Made by a program: the position numbers and the translations under genes. The notes under the pieces were generated by a model. That model saw nothing but the letters and a program-made list of their open reading frames with translations. It searched no databases and was not told where the DNA came from. DNA of 64,000 bases from positions 558,001 to 622,000 of the forward strand of contig NZ_CP133480.1 in NCBI RefSeq assembly GCF_031195445.1. Reading direction: 5' to 3'. Position 1 is the first letter of the stretch. Each line of letters begins with the position of its first letter. The DNA comes from Acuticoccus sp. MNP-M23 (GTDB lineage Bacteria; Pseudomonadota; Alphaproteobacteria; Rhizobiales; Amorphaceae). Shown piece by piece: positions 25,814-35,729 of the stretch.

Positions 25814-26788
25814 TCACCACCGGACGATGGCTGCACCCCAAGTAAACCCGCCACCGAGCGCTTCCAGAAGCACGATATCGCCTTGTTTGATCCGTCCATC
25901 AGAGACCGCACGGTCCAGCGCAAGCGGGATCGAGGCTGCCGAAGTGTTGCCGTGCTCTGCCACCGTCAGCACGACCTTCTCGGAGGCAATACCGAGCTTT
26001 CTGGCGCTCGCGTCGATGATGCGCTTGTTGGCCTGGTGGGGCACGAACCAGTCGATGTCATCGGCGGTCATCCCGGCCCGGGTGAACACGTCTTCGACCA
26101 CATCCACCGTCGCCTGAACGGCAAAGCGGAACACTTCCTGGCCGCGCATCCGCAAGAAACCCGAGGTCTGCGTGGTCGACGGGCCGCCGTCCACGTAGAG
26201 CTTGTCGCGGTGGGACCCGTCGGACCGCATGGCGTGGGCGATCACGCCGCGCGGCTTGGAGGCGCCCGCATCCGCACCGTCCGCGGTTGATTCCAGCACC
26301 ACGGCGCCGGCCCCGTCGCCGAACAGGACGCAGGTGGTGCGGTCGTCCCAGTCGAGAATGCGGGAGAATGTTTCGGCGCCGATCACCAGCGCGCGGCGGG
26401 CCGAGCCGACCGAGATCAGCGCATCTGCCGTTGCCATGGCAAAGACGAAGCCGGAGCACGCGGCCCCCACATCGAACGCGACCCCGCCGGTGATGCCCAG
26501 AAGGTCCTGCACCACAACCGCTGTGGCGGGAAAGGTGTGGTCCGGCGTTGCCGTCGCCACAATGATGAGGTCGATCTCGCACGGCTCGCAGCCGGCGCTT
26601 GCCAGTGCCTTGCGCGCGGCACGCTCGGCCAGATGGGAGGTGAATTCGCCGTCACCCGCAATATGGCGTTCGCGAATGCCGGTCCGGCCGACAATCCACT
26701 CGTCGGTGGTGTCGACGATCGCTTCCAGATCGTGATTGGTGACAACGCGCTCCGGCAGCGCAGCGCCTATGCCGCGCACGCGAGACAT
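25814..26788 (-). CDS. fabH: 3-oxoacyl-ACP synthase III
   Basis: 324-residue thiolase-fold enzyme that condenses acetyl-CoA with malonyl-ACP to start fatty acid synthesis. The catalytic Cys111 is in [15 protein letters not shown], the His in [13 protein letters not shown] and the Asn in [15 protein letters not shown]. The ATG at 26788 gives [18 protein letters not shown], the usual family start and length. The frame is open further upstream but crosses plsX. It lies 79 bp after plsX in the same operon; no strong ribosome site is visible. Confidence 0.95.
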   Translation of the reverse strand: MSRVRGIGAALPERVVTNHDLEAIVDTTDEWIVGRTGIRERHIAGDGEFTSHLAERAARKALASAGCEPCEIDLIIVATATPDHTFPATAVVVQDLLGITGGVAFDVGAACSGFVFAMATADALISVGSARRALVIGAETFSRILDWDDRTTCVLFGDGAGAVVLESTADGADAGASKPRGVIAHAMRSDGSHRDKLYVDGGPSTTQTSGFLRMRGQEVFRFAVQATVDVVEDVFTRAGMTADDIDWFVPHQANKRIIDASARKLGIASEKVVLTVAEHGNTSAASIPLALDRAVSDGRIKQGDIVLLEALGGGFTWGAAIVRW

Positions 26789-26867
26789 GGGGCGGCGGCC
26801 GGCGCTGGCCGGCGACGCGCCATCTTCGGCCCCGGAAGAAGGCTTGCCTTCTCCCTGCCGATTGAAA

Positions 26868-27920
26868 TCAACCCGCGTCTGCAAGCTCAAGTGTCTCCTC
26901 AAGGGCGGCGACATCCGCCGCAATCCGGCGCAACAGATCGTTGCGTACCATATCGTGTGCAAGCTCCACGGCGCTTGCAAAGCCTTCCGCATCCGTACCG
27001 CCATGGCTCTTGATGGCAAGGCCATTGAGCCCAAGGAACACGGCGCCGTTGATCTTGCGCGGGTCCATCTTGTCACGCAACCGCATGAAAGCCGGTTTGG
27101 CGAGCAGATAGCCGAGCCGTGCCCGCAGCGTTCGCCCGATGGACATGCGCAGGTACGCTGCAAGCTGGCGCGCCGTCCCCTCCGCCGTCTTGAGAGCGAT
27201 GTTGCCTGAAAAACCCTCGGTGACAACCACATCCACCGCACCGCGGCCAATATCGTCGCCCTCGACAAAGCCTTCGTAACGCAGGGATGGAAGATCGAGG
27301 CCGCGCAGGACCTGGCCCGCCTCGCGAACCTCTTCCAGCCCCTTCACCTCCTCCACGCCAATGTTGAGGAGGCCCACCGTCGGCGTCTCGATGCCGAACA
27401 CCGCACGAGACATGGCTGCGCCCAGAATGGCATGGGTGATGAGGTTGCGCGTGCCGACGCCAATGGAGGCGCCCACGTCGAGGACGATGGATTCGCCGCG
27501 CACCGTCGGCCAGATTGCCGCCAGCGCCGGCCGGTCCACGCCCTTCATGGGGCGCAGGGAAAACAGCGCCATGGCCATCAGCGCGCCGGTGTTGCCGGCC
27601 GAAACCATGGCCTTCGCGCCACCCTCGGTCTTCATGGATTCCAGCGCCAGCCACATGGAGCTTTTCTTGCGCCCCATGCGCAGCGCCTGGCTCGGCTTGG
27701 CGTCCATGGGGATCGCCACCGGCGCATGGTGGACCACCGAAGCGGCCTTCAGCGCCGGATAGGCGGCCAGAACGCCGTCCAGTTTTTCGGCATCTCCAAA
27801 AAGGTCGAAGCGCAGCTCGGGGCAGCGCTTCAACACGATGTCGAGGCCCGGCAGCACCATGGACGGACCTTCGTCCCCCCCCATGGCATCAATGGCCAGC
27901 CTGATCGTCTCAGCGCTCAT
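26868..27920 (-). CDS. plsX: Phosphate acyltransferase PlsX
   Basis: 350-residue peripheral membrane enzyme that converts acyl-ACP to acyl phosphate, the donor for PlsY in phospholipid synthesis. It opens with the family start [18 protein letters not shown] and includes [18 protein letters not shown] and [20 protein letters not shown]. Length is normal. It lies between the DUF177 gene and fabH, the conserved order linking phospholipid and fatty-acid initiation. Confidence 0.96.
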   Translation of the reverse strand: MSAETIRLAIDAMGGDEGPSMVLPGLDIVLKRCPELRFDLFGDAEKLDGVLAAYPALKAASVVHHAPVAIPMDAKPSQALRMGRKKSSMWLALESMKTEGGAKAMVSAGNTGALMAMALFSLRPMKGVDRPALAAIWPTVRGESIVLDVGASIGVGTRNLITHAILGAAMSRAVFGIETPTVGLLNIGVEEVKGLEEVREAGQVLRGLDLPSLRYEGFVEGDDIGRGAVDVVVTEGFSGNIALKTAEGTARQLAAYLRMSIGRTLRARLGYLLAKPAFMRLRDKMDPRKINGAVFLGLNGLAIKSHGGTDAEGFASAVELAHDMVRNDLLRRIAADVAALEETLELADAG

Positions 27921-27995
27921 CGCGTCCGTTCAATTGTTCGGCCGCGGGGCGCGGCGGCGCGGACCATACGCAAAACTGGCCTGCGGTCAAAACAC

Positions 27996-28505
27996 TCAGT
28001 TTGGTTGTTTCTTCAGCGCTTCGAGAACGGCGAACGGGGAAGGCTCTTCCTCCGGCTCGTCAGCCTCGTTCTCGAAGACGGCACCCGGTGCACGGGGATA
28101 GGGGTCGAGCCCGAGCGCGAAATGCTCCAGCACGATGGCGCCCACATCCACCATTTCGGTTTCCAGAAGCTCGGGCGGGTCCTCGGCCTCGGGGTCCACG
28201 TTGACCTCGGCGGACGGCGCGGCATCCGGGTGAAGGCGGATATTGAATTCCTCGTTCACGGTGGATGGCACCGGGTCCAGCGTCACGATGCAGGGCTGCA
28301 CCACGTCGGCGGTCACGGTGCCTTCCACCCGCACGCCCTCTTTCTTCCAGGGGCGCAGGATCACGTCGGCGGTGAAGCTGTGGATTGCGATGAGGTCCAG
28401 CGCATCGGCAATGGAGGTGCGCTCTTCCTCGGTCGCTTCGACCGACACGCGCTCTTCCTTGTTGAGGCGCCGCACGCTGATGGGGCGGCTGAGGCGTGCA
28501 CTCAC
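27996..28505 (-). CDS. DUF177/YceD family protein
   Basis: 169-residue cytoplasmic acidic protein. Family members are linked to 23S rRNA maturation or accumulation in bacteria and chloroplasts. The core IHSFTADVILRPWKKEGVRV and the conserved CIVTLDPVPSTVNEEF region, where the second zinc-like Cys is absent as usual in alphaproteobacteria, are seen. The acidic C-terminus ends FAVLEALKKQPN. The start overlaps the CBP3-like chaperone gene stop as ATGA. rpmF, its neighbour in gammaproteobacteria, is not here. Confidence 0.88.
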   Translation of the reverse strand: MSARLSRPISVRRLNKEERVSVEATEEERTSIADALDLIAIHSFTADVILRPWKKEGVRVEGTVTADVVQPCIVTLDPVPSTVNEEFNIRLHPDAAPSAEVNVDPEAEDPPELLETEMVDVGAIVLEHFALGLDPYPRAPGAVFENEADEPEEEPSPFAVLEALKKQPN

Positions 28506-29050
28506 GCGGCATCTCCGGGTTGGCTGTGCGGTGCGAACGCCACAGGGTCGGGGTAGGAATAATGTTCGGTCGGCAGGGTCTTCGTTGCCGCCTCGCGCAT
28601 GGCCTGACCGTATCGGCCGAGGCTTTGCGCCTGCACCGAGCCGGCCACCGCCTCATCGCCCAAAATGTTGCGCGCGGCAACCACCGCCAGCGCATCTGCA
28701 TCCTTGGCGGTGCAATAGGCTTCAAAACGGCCATAAAATGCCGAGCCTATGGCTTTCATCTTTTTGGGGAAGGAATTGTCGCCCACGCCAAGGTTGCGCA
28801 AATTCTGCTCCATGTCGGCCACGAAGGTGTCGAACAGCTCCTGGCCGTCCTCGATCATGGTGCCGTCCTCCGCCCTTAACCCGTCGATAAGGGGCCAGAT
28901 GTGAAAAACGACCATGTCGAAACGGCCATCCAGCGTGTCCGGAACGCCGAAGGTCTGATAGAAGACCGGCTGGCGCGCCTGCGCGACCGCTTCTCGATAG
29001 AGGCGATCGACGGCGGGATTGGTTTGTTTCTTTCGAAAGAAGCGCAGCAT
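28502..29050 (-). CDS. Ubiquinol-cytochrome c chaperone (CBP3/UQCC1 family)
   Basis: 182-residue protein of the family needed to assemble cytochrome b of complex III in mitochondria. It contains FYQTFGVPDTLDGRFDMVVFHIWPL and DMEQNLRNLGVGDNSFPKKM, the most conserved segments. The ATG at 29050 (MLRFFRKKQTNP) is chosen; the open frame upstream crosses bamE. It heads the operon chaperone-DUF177-plsX-fabH. The bacterial role is inferred from the eukaryotic family. Confidence 0.88.
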   Translation of the reverse strand: MLRFFRKKQTNPAVDRLYREAVAQARQPVFYQTFGVPDTLDGRFDMVVFHIWPLIDGLRAEDGTMIEDGQELFDTFVADMEQNLRNLGVGDNSFPKKMKAIGSAFYGRFEAYCTAKDADALAVVAARNILGDEAVAGSVQAQSLGRYGQAMREAATKTLPTEHYSYPDPVAFAPHSQPGDAA

Positions 29051-29102
29051 GACATCAAAACCCTTACGCTGTTCAGATAGGCGAGGCCACCGCGGTTTCG
29101 AG

Positions 29103-29528
29103 GTGCGGCGCATTGCCGGCGCCGCAATTCTCGCCCTCGCCCTCACTGGTTGCGGCGTTGGCGAGACGTATACACGCGGACAGAAGATCACGCCTGATCA
29201 ACTCGAACAGGTGCCGGTCGGCTCCTCGCGCGAGCAGGTTCTTCTGGCCCTCGGCACCCCCACCACCACCGGCCTGACCGACGGCGAGGCGTTCTACTAC
29301 ATCTCGCAGACGGCCACCCGCTCCTTTGCCTACCAGCGCGCGACGGTCCAGGACCGCCGCATTCTGGTCGTCTACCTCGACGACAACGGCGAGGTCAGGG
29401 AAATGGCGGAATATGGGATGAAGGACGGCAAGGTGTTCGACTATCTGGCCCGCCGCACACCAACCGGCGGTTCGGACCTTGCGTTCGTGTCGCAGCTTCT
29501 GGGCGGCCTCATCAATCCAGCCCTCTAG
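29103..29528 (+). CDS. bamE: Outer-membrane assembly lipoprotein BamE
   Basis: 141-residue lipoprotein. The signal ends at a lipobox ALTGC, giving a lipidated Cys. The BamE domain has GQKITPDQLEQVPVGSSREQ and LLALGTPTTT, and the YYISQT / RILVVYLDDNGEV strands. It is a subunit of the Bam complex that folds outer-membrane beta-barrels. I place the start at GTG 29103, which gives a normal lipoprotein signal. A longer start at ATG 29049 would read ACA, TCA, AAA, TTA and AGG codons rare in this genome and leave no room for the divergent promoter. Confidence 0.88.
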   Translation: MRRIAGAAILALALTGCGVGETYTRGQKITPDQLEQVPVGSSREQVLLALGTPTTTGLTDGEAFYYISQTATRSFAYQRATVQDRRILVVYLDDNGEVREMAEYGMKDGKVFDYLARRTPTGGSDLAFVSQLLGGLINPAL

Positions 29529-29695
29529 CGTCCATACGGGCTGCGGACCGGAACGGCCTGTGGTCGCGCGCGTTTAACCGGCGTGCGGTCCACGGCGGTT
29601 GGCCGCGCCGTGACGGGCGGATAAACCGGCGCGTAAAGGGGCACACCATGACCGCGGAATTTCACCGCAGACCGCGGGCGGTGCCTGGCTGACAT
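29525..29695 (-). CDS. Candidate 56-residue Pro/Arg-rich small protein
   Basis: Short reading frame in the gap between bamE and the MMPL gene. GAGG lies 8 bases before its ATG. The product is basic and rich in Pro, Arg and Val (for example PLYAPVYPPVTARPTAVDR). Third positions are moderately GC-rich. It shares CTAG with the bamE stop and CATG with the MMPL start. No family is recognised, and it may be chance. Confidence 0.25.
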   Translation of the reverse strand: MSARHRPRSAVKFRGHGVPLYAPVYPPVTARPTAVDRTPVKRARPQAVPVRSPYGR

Positions 29696-31970
29696 GCAGC
29701 AGACCTCAAAGGGCAGCATCGGCCCGCGCGATAAGCTGGGTGCGCCAGCCCCCGCAGCGCGCGCCTTCGCCAGATGGATCACCCGCTACCGCCTTCTGGT
29801 GGTTCTGGCATGGCTCATTGCAGCGGTGCTGGTGGCGGCCGGTGGCGACAGGATTCGCACCGATCCCGACGTTCTGGTCTACTTCGATCCCGCCAAACCC
29901 GAGCGGCAGGCTTTCGATGCGGTGGAGGCACGCTTCGGCCAGGCGCGGGAAGTCGTCTCCCTCGTCGTGCCCGATCGTGGCGACGTGTTCGCGCCTCGAT
30001 ATCTGCGCACGCTGGCCGACCTTGAAGTCCGCTCGCTTGCCCGGCCCGAGGTCGCGGCGGTGCGCTCTCCGCTCGGTGAAACCGGACTGTCGGCTGCCGC
30101 GGTGCTGGCGGCCGACGACGCAACGCTCGCCAACGCCGCCGCGCGGCTGAAGGAGGCCGCCAACCGCGGCGACGGCGCGATTGCCGCCGTCATCCCGCAG
30201 GATGGCAGCGTTGCGGCGGTGGCAGCCATTGTGCCCGCCGCTCTCGGCAACGCCTCATCGCGCCAGATTGCCGCCGCCCACGCGGCACTGCGCGATGCAG
30301 TTGCCAAGAACCTGCCCGGTGCCGACATCCTCCAGACCGGCCGCATTCCCATCGACGATGCGTTCCTGCGCGAAAGCCAGGAGGGCGTGGAGAATTACGC
30401 CCTCGCGCAGATCGGCGTCCTGTCGGCAATTCTCGTTCTGGCGCTGGGGTCGGTCACCCTTGCGGCAACCGTCATTGCGCTGGTGATGGTCACCCTCACC
30501 GGGTCCACCGGCACGCTCGGCTGGCTCGGCATCACCGTCAACGGCATCTCCAGCACGGCGCCGGTTGTGCTGATGGGGCTGGTGGTGGCCACCGCCATCC
30601 ACGTCGCCATGGCGTGGCAGGAGGCGCTGCGCAGCGGGGCCACCAGGATCGACGCGCTGGCGCTCGCCATCGACCGGAACGCCAAGCCCGTCGTCCTGTC
30701 GGTGGTGACGACGCTGGTCTCCTTCCTCACCCTCAACCTTGCCGAAGCACCGCCATTTCGCGATCTCGGCAACATTGTTGCGGTGGGTCTCATCGGGGTG
30801 CTCGCCCTCACCTTCACGCTGCTGCCTGCGCTTTTAGCGCTGGTGCCGCAGAGCTTTGGCCGCCACCGCCGCGTTCTGGAGCAGGCGCTGGGAGCGCTGG
30901 GCGCGGGCGCAGCCAGACACCGCCGGAGCGTCATCCTTGGCGGTTTCGCTGCCTTTCTGGCAGGGGGTGCTGGCATCTGGTCGATCAAGGTGGACGACAC
31001 ATTCTCCCACTATTTCGATCAACGCTACGAAATCCGCCGCGCGACCGACCTGTTCGAGACCAAGCTGTCCGGTACCACCATCATCGACCTTGTGGTCGAC
31101 GCCGGTGCGCCGGGCGCTGCGTTCACACCAGAGGCGCTGGACCGGCTGGCCGCCGTCGACCGCTGGCTGGGCGCCCGGCCCGAGGTCGCGCGGGTCGACA
31201 GCCTTGCCGCGCTGAGAACGGACACCGAGGCCCGCGGCGCGCCCCCCTCGCCGAACATTCTGGCCAGCGCCGCAGCGCAGATGGTGGAGGCCGGCGCCCC
31301 GCGGCTTGCGGGGGCCGACGGCCGGGAGGTCCGCACCAGCGTGGTCCTGCGCGGCGTCTCGTCCCGGCAGACTCTTGCATTTGCGGATGCGCTGCGCACC
31401 GAGGCGGCCACCCTGTTCGGCCCCGCCAGCGTGACGGTCACCGGGTTGCCCATCCTGTCGGCCCAGCTCTCGCTTGGCAGCGCGCGGGCGATGGTGGTGG
31501 GAATTGTGGTGGCGCTGGTTGCCATCTCCCTCATCCTCTTCCTCACCTTGCGGGACTGGCGGCTCGGCCTCGTCAGCCTCCTGCCCAATGTGCTGCCGGT
31601 GATGCTGGCTTTCGGGATCTGGGGCTTTCTGGTGGGCGAAATCTCGTTCGCGGCCACGGTGGTCGCCGCCCTCACCTACGGGCTGGTGGTGGACGATACC
31701 GTTCACCTCCTCGCCAAATACCAGCGCTACGGGCGCGAGATCGGCCCCGGGCCGGAGGCACTGCGCCGCGCTTTCCGCTCAGTCGGCGTTGCGGTGGTGG
31801 CCACATCGCTGGCGCTGGGGGCGAGCTTCATGCCGTTCGCCATGTCCGGCTTTCTGGTCAACCGCCATTTTGGCGCCCTCACCGCCATCACGCTGATTGC
31901 GGCAATGGTTGCCGACCTTGTGCTCCTCCCCGCCTTCCTCGCCCGCAAGAGCTGGCGAGCCGGCCGCTGA
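29694..31970 (+). CDS. RND/MMPL-family transporter
   Basis: 758-residue inner-membrane protein with 12 predicted helices in two repeats, each with a large periplasmic loop (about residues 50-230 and 425-580). Helix 1 is LLVVLAWLIAAVLVAAG. The first sterol-sensing-like helices follow residue 235, and the second repeat starts near YRHRRSVILGG-like residues about 405. Family members export lipids or hopanoids (HpnN type) or act as general RND exporters; no periplasmic adaptor gene is adjacent. It is followed by a strong terminator. Substrate unknown. Confidence 0.85.
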   Translation: MQQTSKGSIGPRDKLGAPAPAARAFARWITRYRLLVVLAWLIAAVLVAAGGDRIRTDPDVLVYFDPAKPERQAFDAVEARFGQAREVVSLVVPDRGDVFAPRYLRTLADLEVRSLARPEVAAVRSPLGETGLSAAAVLAADDATLANAAARLKEAANRGDGAIAAVIPQDGSVAAVAAIVPAALGNASSRQIAAAHAALRDAVAKNLPGADILQTGRIPIDDAFLRESQEGVENYALAQIGVLSAILVLALGSVTLAATVIALVMVTLTGSTGTLGWLGITVNGISSTAPVVLMGLVVATAIHVAMAWQEALRSGATRIDALALAIDRNAKPVVLSVVTTLVSFLTLNLAEAPPFRDLGNIVAVGLIGVLALTFTLLPALLALVPQSFGRHRRVLEQALGALGAGAARHRRSVILGGFAAFLAGGAGIWSIKVDDTFSHYFDQRYEIRRATDLFETKLSGTTIIDLVVDAGAPGAAFTPEALDRLAAVDRWLGARPEVARVDSLAALRTDTEARGAPPSPNILASAAAQMVEAGAPRLAGADGREVRTSVVLRGVSSRQTLAFADALRTEAATLFGPASVTVTGLPILSAQLSLGSARAMVVGIVVALVAISLILFLTLRDWRLGLVSLLPNVLPVMLAFGIWGFLVGEISFAATVVAALTYGLVVDDTVHLLAKYQRYGREIGPGPEALRRAFRSVGVAVVATSLALGASFMPFAMSGFLVNRHFGALTAITLIAAMVADLVLLPAFLARKSWRAGR

Positions 31971-31982
31971 GGGGGCGCCCAC

Positions 31983-32013
31983 AAAAAAGGCCCGCGCGAG
32001 ACGCGGGCCTTTT
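31983..32013. terminator. Bidirectional terminator between MMPL gene and hppA
   Basis: Stem AAGGCCCGCG / CGCGGGCCTT with a 5-base loop, flanked by A-run on the left and TTTT on the right. It is suited to end both converging transcripts. Confidence 0.9.
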
Positions 32014-32035
32014 AAAAGGTTGCAATCGTCTGCCG

Positions 32036-34237
32036 TCACCCGCCGTGGGCAAGCACCGCCAAGAGCAAAAGCGCCACGATGTTGGTGATCTTGATCATCG
32101 GGTTCACCGCCGGACCGGCCGTGTCCTTGTAGGGATCGCCGACCGTATCGCCGGTCACCGAGGCCTTGTGCGCTTCCGACCCCTTGAGGTGAGTCACCCC
32201 GTCCTTGTCCACAAAGCCATCCTCGAACGACTTTTTCGCGTTGTCCCACGCACCGCCGCCCGCGGTCATGGAGATGGCCACGAACAGCCCCGTCACGATC
32301 ACGCCGAGCAGCATGGCGCCGGTGGCGGCAAATGCCTCCCCCTTGCCCGCAATGGCGTTGATGACGAAGAACACGAACAGCGGCGACAGCACCGGCAGCA
32401 GCGAGGGGATGATCATCTCGCGGATGGCCGCCTTGGTCAGCATGTCCACCGCGCGGCCATAGTCCGGCCGGTCGGTCCCTTTCATGATGCCAGGCTTTTC
32501 GCGGAACTGGCGCCGGACCTCCTCCACCACCGCGCCTGCCGCACGGCCCACCGCGGTCATCGCGATGCCGCCGAACAGGAACGGCAACAGCCCGCCAAAG
32601 AACAGCCCCACCACCACGTAAGGGTTGGCGAGCGAGAAGTTGAGCGTCTCCTCCGTCAGCCCGGCAAAGTACGGGTACTGGTCCGCATTGGCGATGAAGA
32701 AGCGCAGATCCTCCGTGTAGGCCGCAAACAGCACCAGGGCGCCAAGGCCTGCCGAGCCGATGGCGTAGCCCTTGGTGACGGCCTTGGTGGTGTTGCCGAC
32801 AGCGTCCAGCGCATCGGTGGTGGCGCGAACGTCATCTGGAAGGTCCGCCATCTCGGCAATGCCGCCGGCGTTGTCGGTGACCGGGCCGAAGGCGTCCAGC
32901 GCAACCACCATGCCCGCCAGCGCCAGCATCGTCGTCACCGCAATGGCGATGCCGAAGAGGCCCGCAAACGAGTAGGTGAAGATGATGCCCGCAATGATGA
33001 CGAGTGCCGGGAGCGCCGTCGCCTCCAGCGAGACTGCGAGCCCCTGGATGACGTTGGTGCCATGCCCGGTGACCGACGCCTGGCTGATGGAACGCACCGG
33101 CCGGTAGCCGACGCCGGTATAATATTCGGTGATCCAGATGATGAGGCCGGTGATGACGAGGCCCGCAACACCGCACAGATAAAGATCGAGCGGGGTAAAG
33201 CTCACGGCAGGTTTGGCCGTTGCCGCAGCCGCCTCGGCCCCCTCGGCCACAACCGCACCACCCACGGTGATGATTTCGGTAAAGCTGCCGAACACCAGAT
33301 AGGTGACGGGCGCAAGCACGATGAGCGACAGCACCGCCGTCACCACAAAGCCCTTGTAGAGCGCGCCCATGATGTTCTGCGAGGCGCCGAGTTTGACGAA
33401 GAACGTGCCGACGATGGACGTCACCACGCAGGCCCCGCAGATGGCGAGCGGATAAAGCATGGTTGAGGCTTCGAATGCCGTCCCGCCGAAGTAGATGGCG
33501 GCCAGCACCATGGTCGCCACAATGGTGACGGCGTAGGTCTCGAAAAGGTCGGCCGCCATGCCCGCGCAATCGCCGACATTGTCGCCCACATTGTCGGCGA
33601 TGGTGGCGGGGTTGCGGGGGTCATCCTCCGGAATGCCGGCCTCGACCTTGCCCACAAGGTCGCCGCCAACGTCAGCGCCCTTGGTGAAGATGCCGCCACC
33701 CAGACGCGCGAAGATCGAAATCAGCGAGGCGCCGAAGCCGAGCGCCACCAGCGCGTCGATCACCACGCGCGACGTTGGCGAATTTCCCATCGTTTCGGTC
33801 AGCACATAAAAATAGACCGCGACGCCGAGGAGCGCGAGGCCGGCAACCAGCATCCCGGTGACCGCGCCGGACTTGAACGCAATGTCGAGCCCGCCCTGGA
33901 GCGACTTGGACGCTGCCTCCGTGGTGCGCACGTTGGCGCGGACGGACACCAGCATTCCGATATAGCCTGCAATGCCGGAGAGGATCGCGCCGATGGCAAA
34001 GCCGATGGCAACGAACATGCCGAGCAGATAATAGACCAGCGCAAAAATGACCACGCCGACCACCGCAATGGTGAGATATTGGCGGGACAGGTAGGCGGCG
34101 GCCCCTTCCTGAATGGCCTCGGCAATTTCCTGCATCCGCGCGTTGCCGGTCGGTGCGGCCAGCACACTCCGGATCGCCCAGGCGCCATACAGCAGAGAGA
34201 CGAAACCGCAGGCGATAACAATCAGCGTAGCGTCCAT
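32036..34237 (-). CDS. hppA: Proton-translocating membrane pyrophosphatase, K+-independent type
   Basis: 733-residue membrane protein with about 16 helices that couples PPi hydrolysis to H+ pumping. The active-site motifs are [20 protein letters not shown] and [19 protein letters not shown]. The segment [20 protein letters not shown] has Lys where K+-dependent enzymes have Ala, which marks the K+-independent class. The ATG at 34237 has GAGGA six bases upstream; the longer frame (15 more codons) is not in the family. A 220-bp leader region upstream includes a small GAAA-loop hairpin. Confidence 0.95.
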   Translation of the reverse strand: MDATLIVIACGFVSLLYGAWAIRSVLAAPTGNARMQEIAEAIQEGAAAYLSRQYLTIAVVGVVIFALVYYLLGMFVAIGFAIGAILSGIAGYIGMLVSVRANVRTTEAASKSLQGGLDIAFKSGAVTGMLVAGLALLGVAVYFYVLTETMGNSPTSRVVIDALVALGFGASLISIFARLGGGIFTKGADVGGDLVGKVEAGIPEDDPRNPATIADNVGDNVGDCAGMAADLFETYAVTIVATMVLAAIYFGGTAFEASTMLYPLAICGACVVTSIVGTFFVKLGASQNIMGALYKGFVVTAVLSLIVLAPVTYLVFGSFTEIITVGGAVVAEGAEAAAATAKPAVSFTPLDLYLCGVAGLVITGLIIWITEYYTGVGYRPVRSISQASVTGHGTNVIQGLAVSLEATALPALVIIAGIIFTYSFAGLFGIAIAVTTMLALAGMVVALDAFGPVTDNAGGIAEMADLPDDVRATTDALDAVGNTTKAVTKGYAIGSAGLGALVLFAAYTEDLRFFIANADQYPYFAGLTEETLNFSLANPYVVVGLFFGGLLPFLFGGIAMTAVGRAAGAVVEEVRRQFREKPGIMKGTDRPDYGRAVDMLTKAAIREMIIPSLLPVLSPLFVFFVINAIAGKGEAFAATGAMLLGVIVTGLFVAISMTAGGGAWDNAKKSFEDGFVDKDGVTHLKGSEAHKASVTGDTVGDPYKDTAGPAVNPMIKITNIVALLLLAVLAHGG

Positions 34238-34458
34238 TATTCCTCCCCGAGCGCGTTTTCGCGCGTATTGTTTTAGCGGCAACTTCTGTTGCTCCGCTTA
34301 TTTCCAACATGGGGAGAAGTGCAAAATCAAGCTGCATGTTTTCGCCGGCCCGCAACTTTCGTTGCGAAACCCACTGCTTGGCATGTGCTCGAACTTTTCT
34401 GGCAATCTATCGCTGAGGGGACCGCCTTGCGGCAAATTTCCCCTGCGCTGACCAGTAT

Positions 34459-35664
34459 TTAGGCGACCGGCGCCGGCTCTTTTGAACGCGCCCCGGCAAG
34501 CGCCAGCAGCGCAAGCGGGAATGCAATGATCGGCAGCACGGTCCAGTTGATGCTGCCCCACCCCACCTTGCTGAAGAGGACGCCGGAGGACAGCGAGGCG
34601 AACGCCACCACCGCGAACATGATAAAATCGTTCGCGGCCTGCGTGCGGGCGCGCTCCTCGGGCCGCTGGGCGGCCGTCAGCATGGTGGTGCTGCCGATGA
34701 AGCCGAAATTCCAGCCGAGCCCCAACGCGATCAGCGCGATGTAGAAATTCCCGAGCGCAATGCCCAGAAGCGCGGTGGTGCCGGCAACGCCCAGAAGCAT
34801 GAGGCCGATGGCTGTAACGGTGCCTGCGCCAAACCGCGCGATGAGCTGGCCGGTGAAGAAGCTCGGTGCGAACATCGCAATCACGTGCCACTGGATGCCG
34901 AGCGCGGCCTGCGAGGTGGTGAAGCCGCAGTCCAGCATCGCCAGCGGTGCCGCGGTCATGACGAGGCTCATGATGGCGTAGGAGACGACAGCGCACAGCA
35001 CCGCCAGCGCCACGCGCGGCTGGCGCAGGATCACGTGGAGCGGGCGGCCGCGCGGCGCGTCGGCGTCCACCTTGGGGTCCGGCACGGTGGTGAGAAAGCT
35101 GAGGATCAGGATCGTCAGCAGGCACAGGACAGCCTGCGCGAGGTAGGCGCCGGCGTAGGCCGTGGGCAGAAACAGGTCCTTGGTGGCAATCACCGTCTGC
35201 GGGCCGATCACGCCGGCAAGGATGCCGCCGGCCAGCACATAGGAAATTGCCTTGGGGCGGAAGGTGTCGCTGGCGCCTTCGGCAGCGGCAAAGCGATATT
35301 GCTGCACAAACGCAAAGGAGAAGCCGTTGAGGAAGGTGCCGACGCAGTAGACCAGGAACAGCCCCTGCATGATGCCGGCAAAGGCGATCATCCCGCCGAT
35401 TCCTGCCAGAATGGCCCCCGCCATGAAGCCGCGCTTGCGACCGATCCGCCCCAGCAGCAGCGCGGCCGGGATGGTGCCGCAGGCAGTGCCGACAATCATG
35501 GTCGTCACCGGCACGGTCGCCAGTTCGCTCGTCTCCGACAGGAGATAGACGCCGACGAGGCCGCCGAGCGCGATGGTGATGGAGGTGAGCGCCCCGCCCA
35601 TCGCCTGCGCGAGGCCGAGGACGATGGAGTTGCGGCGCGCGAGGCGGTCATCAATGGTCAGCAT
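34459..35664 (-). CDS. MFS transporter
   Basis: 401-residue, 12-helix major facilitator. The inter-helix 2-3 motif appears as LLLGRIGRKRGFMAGAILAG. The sequence IQWHVIAMFAPSFFTGQLIARFG in the second half is typical of a subgroup of uncharacterised alphaproteobacterial MFS proteins. The ATG at 35664 (MLTIDDRLARRN) gives a normal N-terminus; the extra upstream frame overlaps thiL. Substrate unknown. It lies 65 bp after thiL in the same direction. Confidence 0.87.
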   Translation of the reverse strand: MLTIDDRLARRNSIVLGLAQAMGGALTSITIALGGLVGVYLLSETSELATVPVTTMIVGTACGTIPAALLLGRIGRKRGFMAGAILAGIGGMIAFAGIMQGLFLVYCVGTFLNGFSFAFVQQYRFAAAEGASDTFRPKAISYVLAGGILAGVIGPQTVIATKDLFLPTAYAGAYLAQAVLCLLTILILSFLTTVPDPKVDADAPRGRPLHVILRQPRVALAVLCAVVSYAIMSLVMTAAPLAMLDCGFTTSQAALGIQWHVIAMFAPSFFTGQLIARFGAGTVTAIGLMLLGVAGTTALLGIALGNFYIALIALGLGWNFGFIGSTTMLTAAQRPEERARTQAANDFIMFAVVAFASLSSGVLFSKVGWGSINWTVLPIIAFPLALLALAGARSKEPAPVA

Positions 35665-35729
35665 TTGGTGGTCATACGCCTCGGATTGCCCGCCGGAAAG
35701 CGCATTTTGCCCAGCGCCCGCCACCTGTA

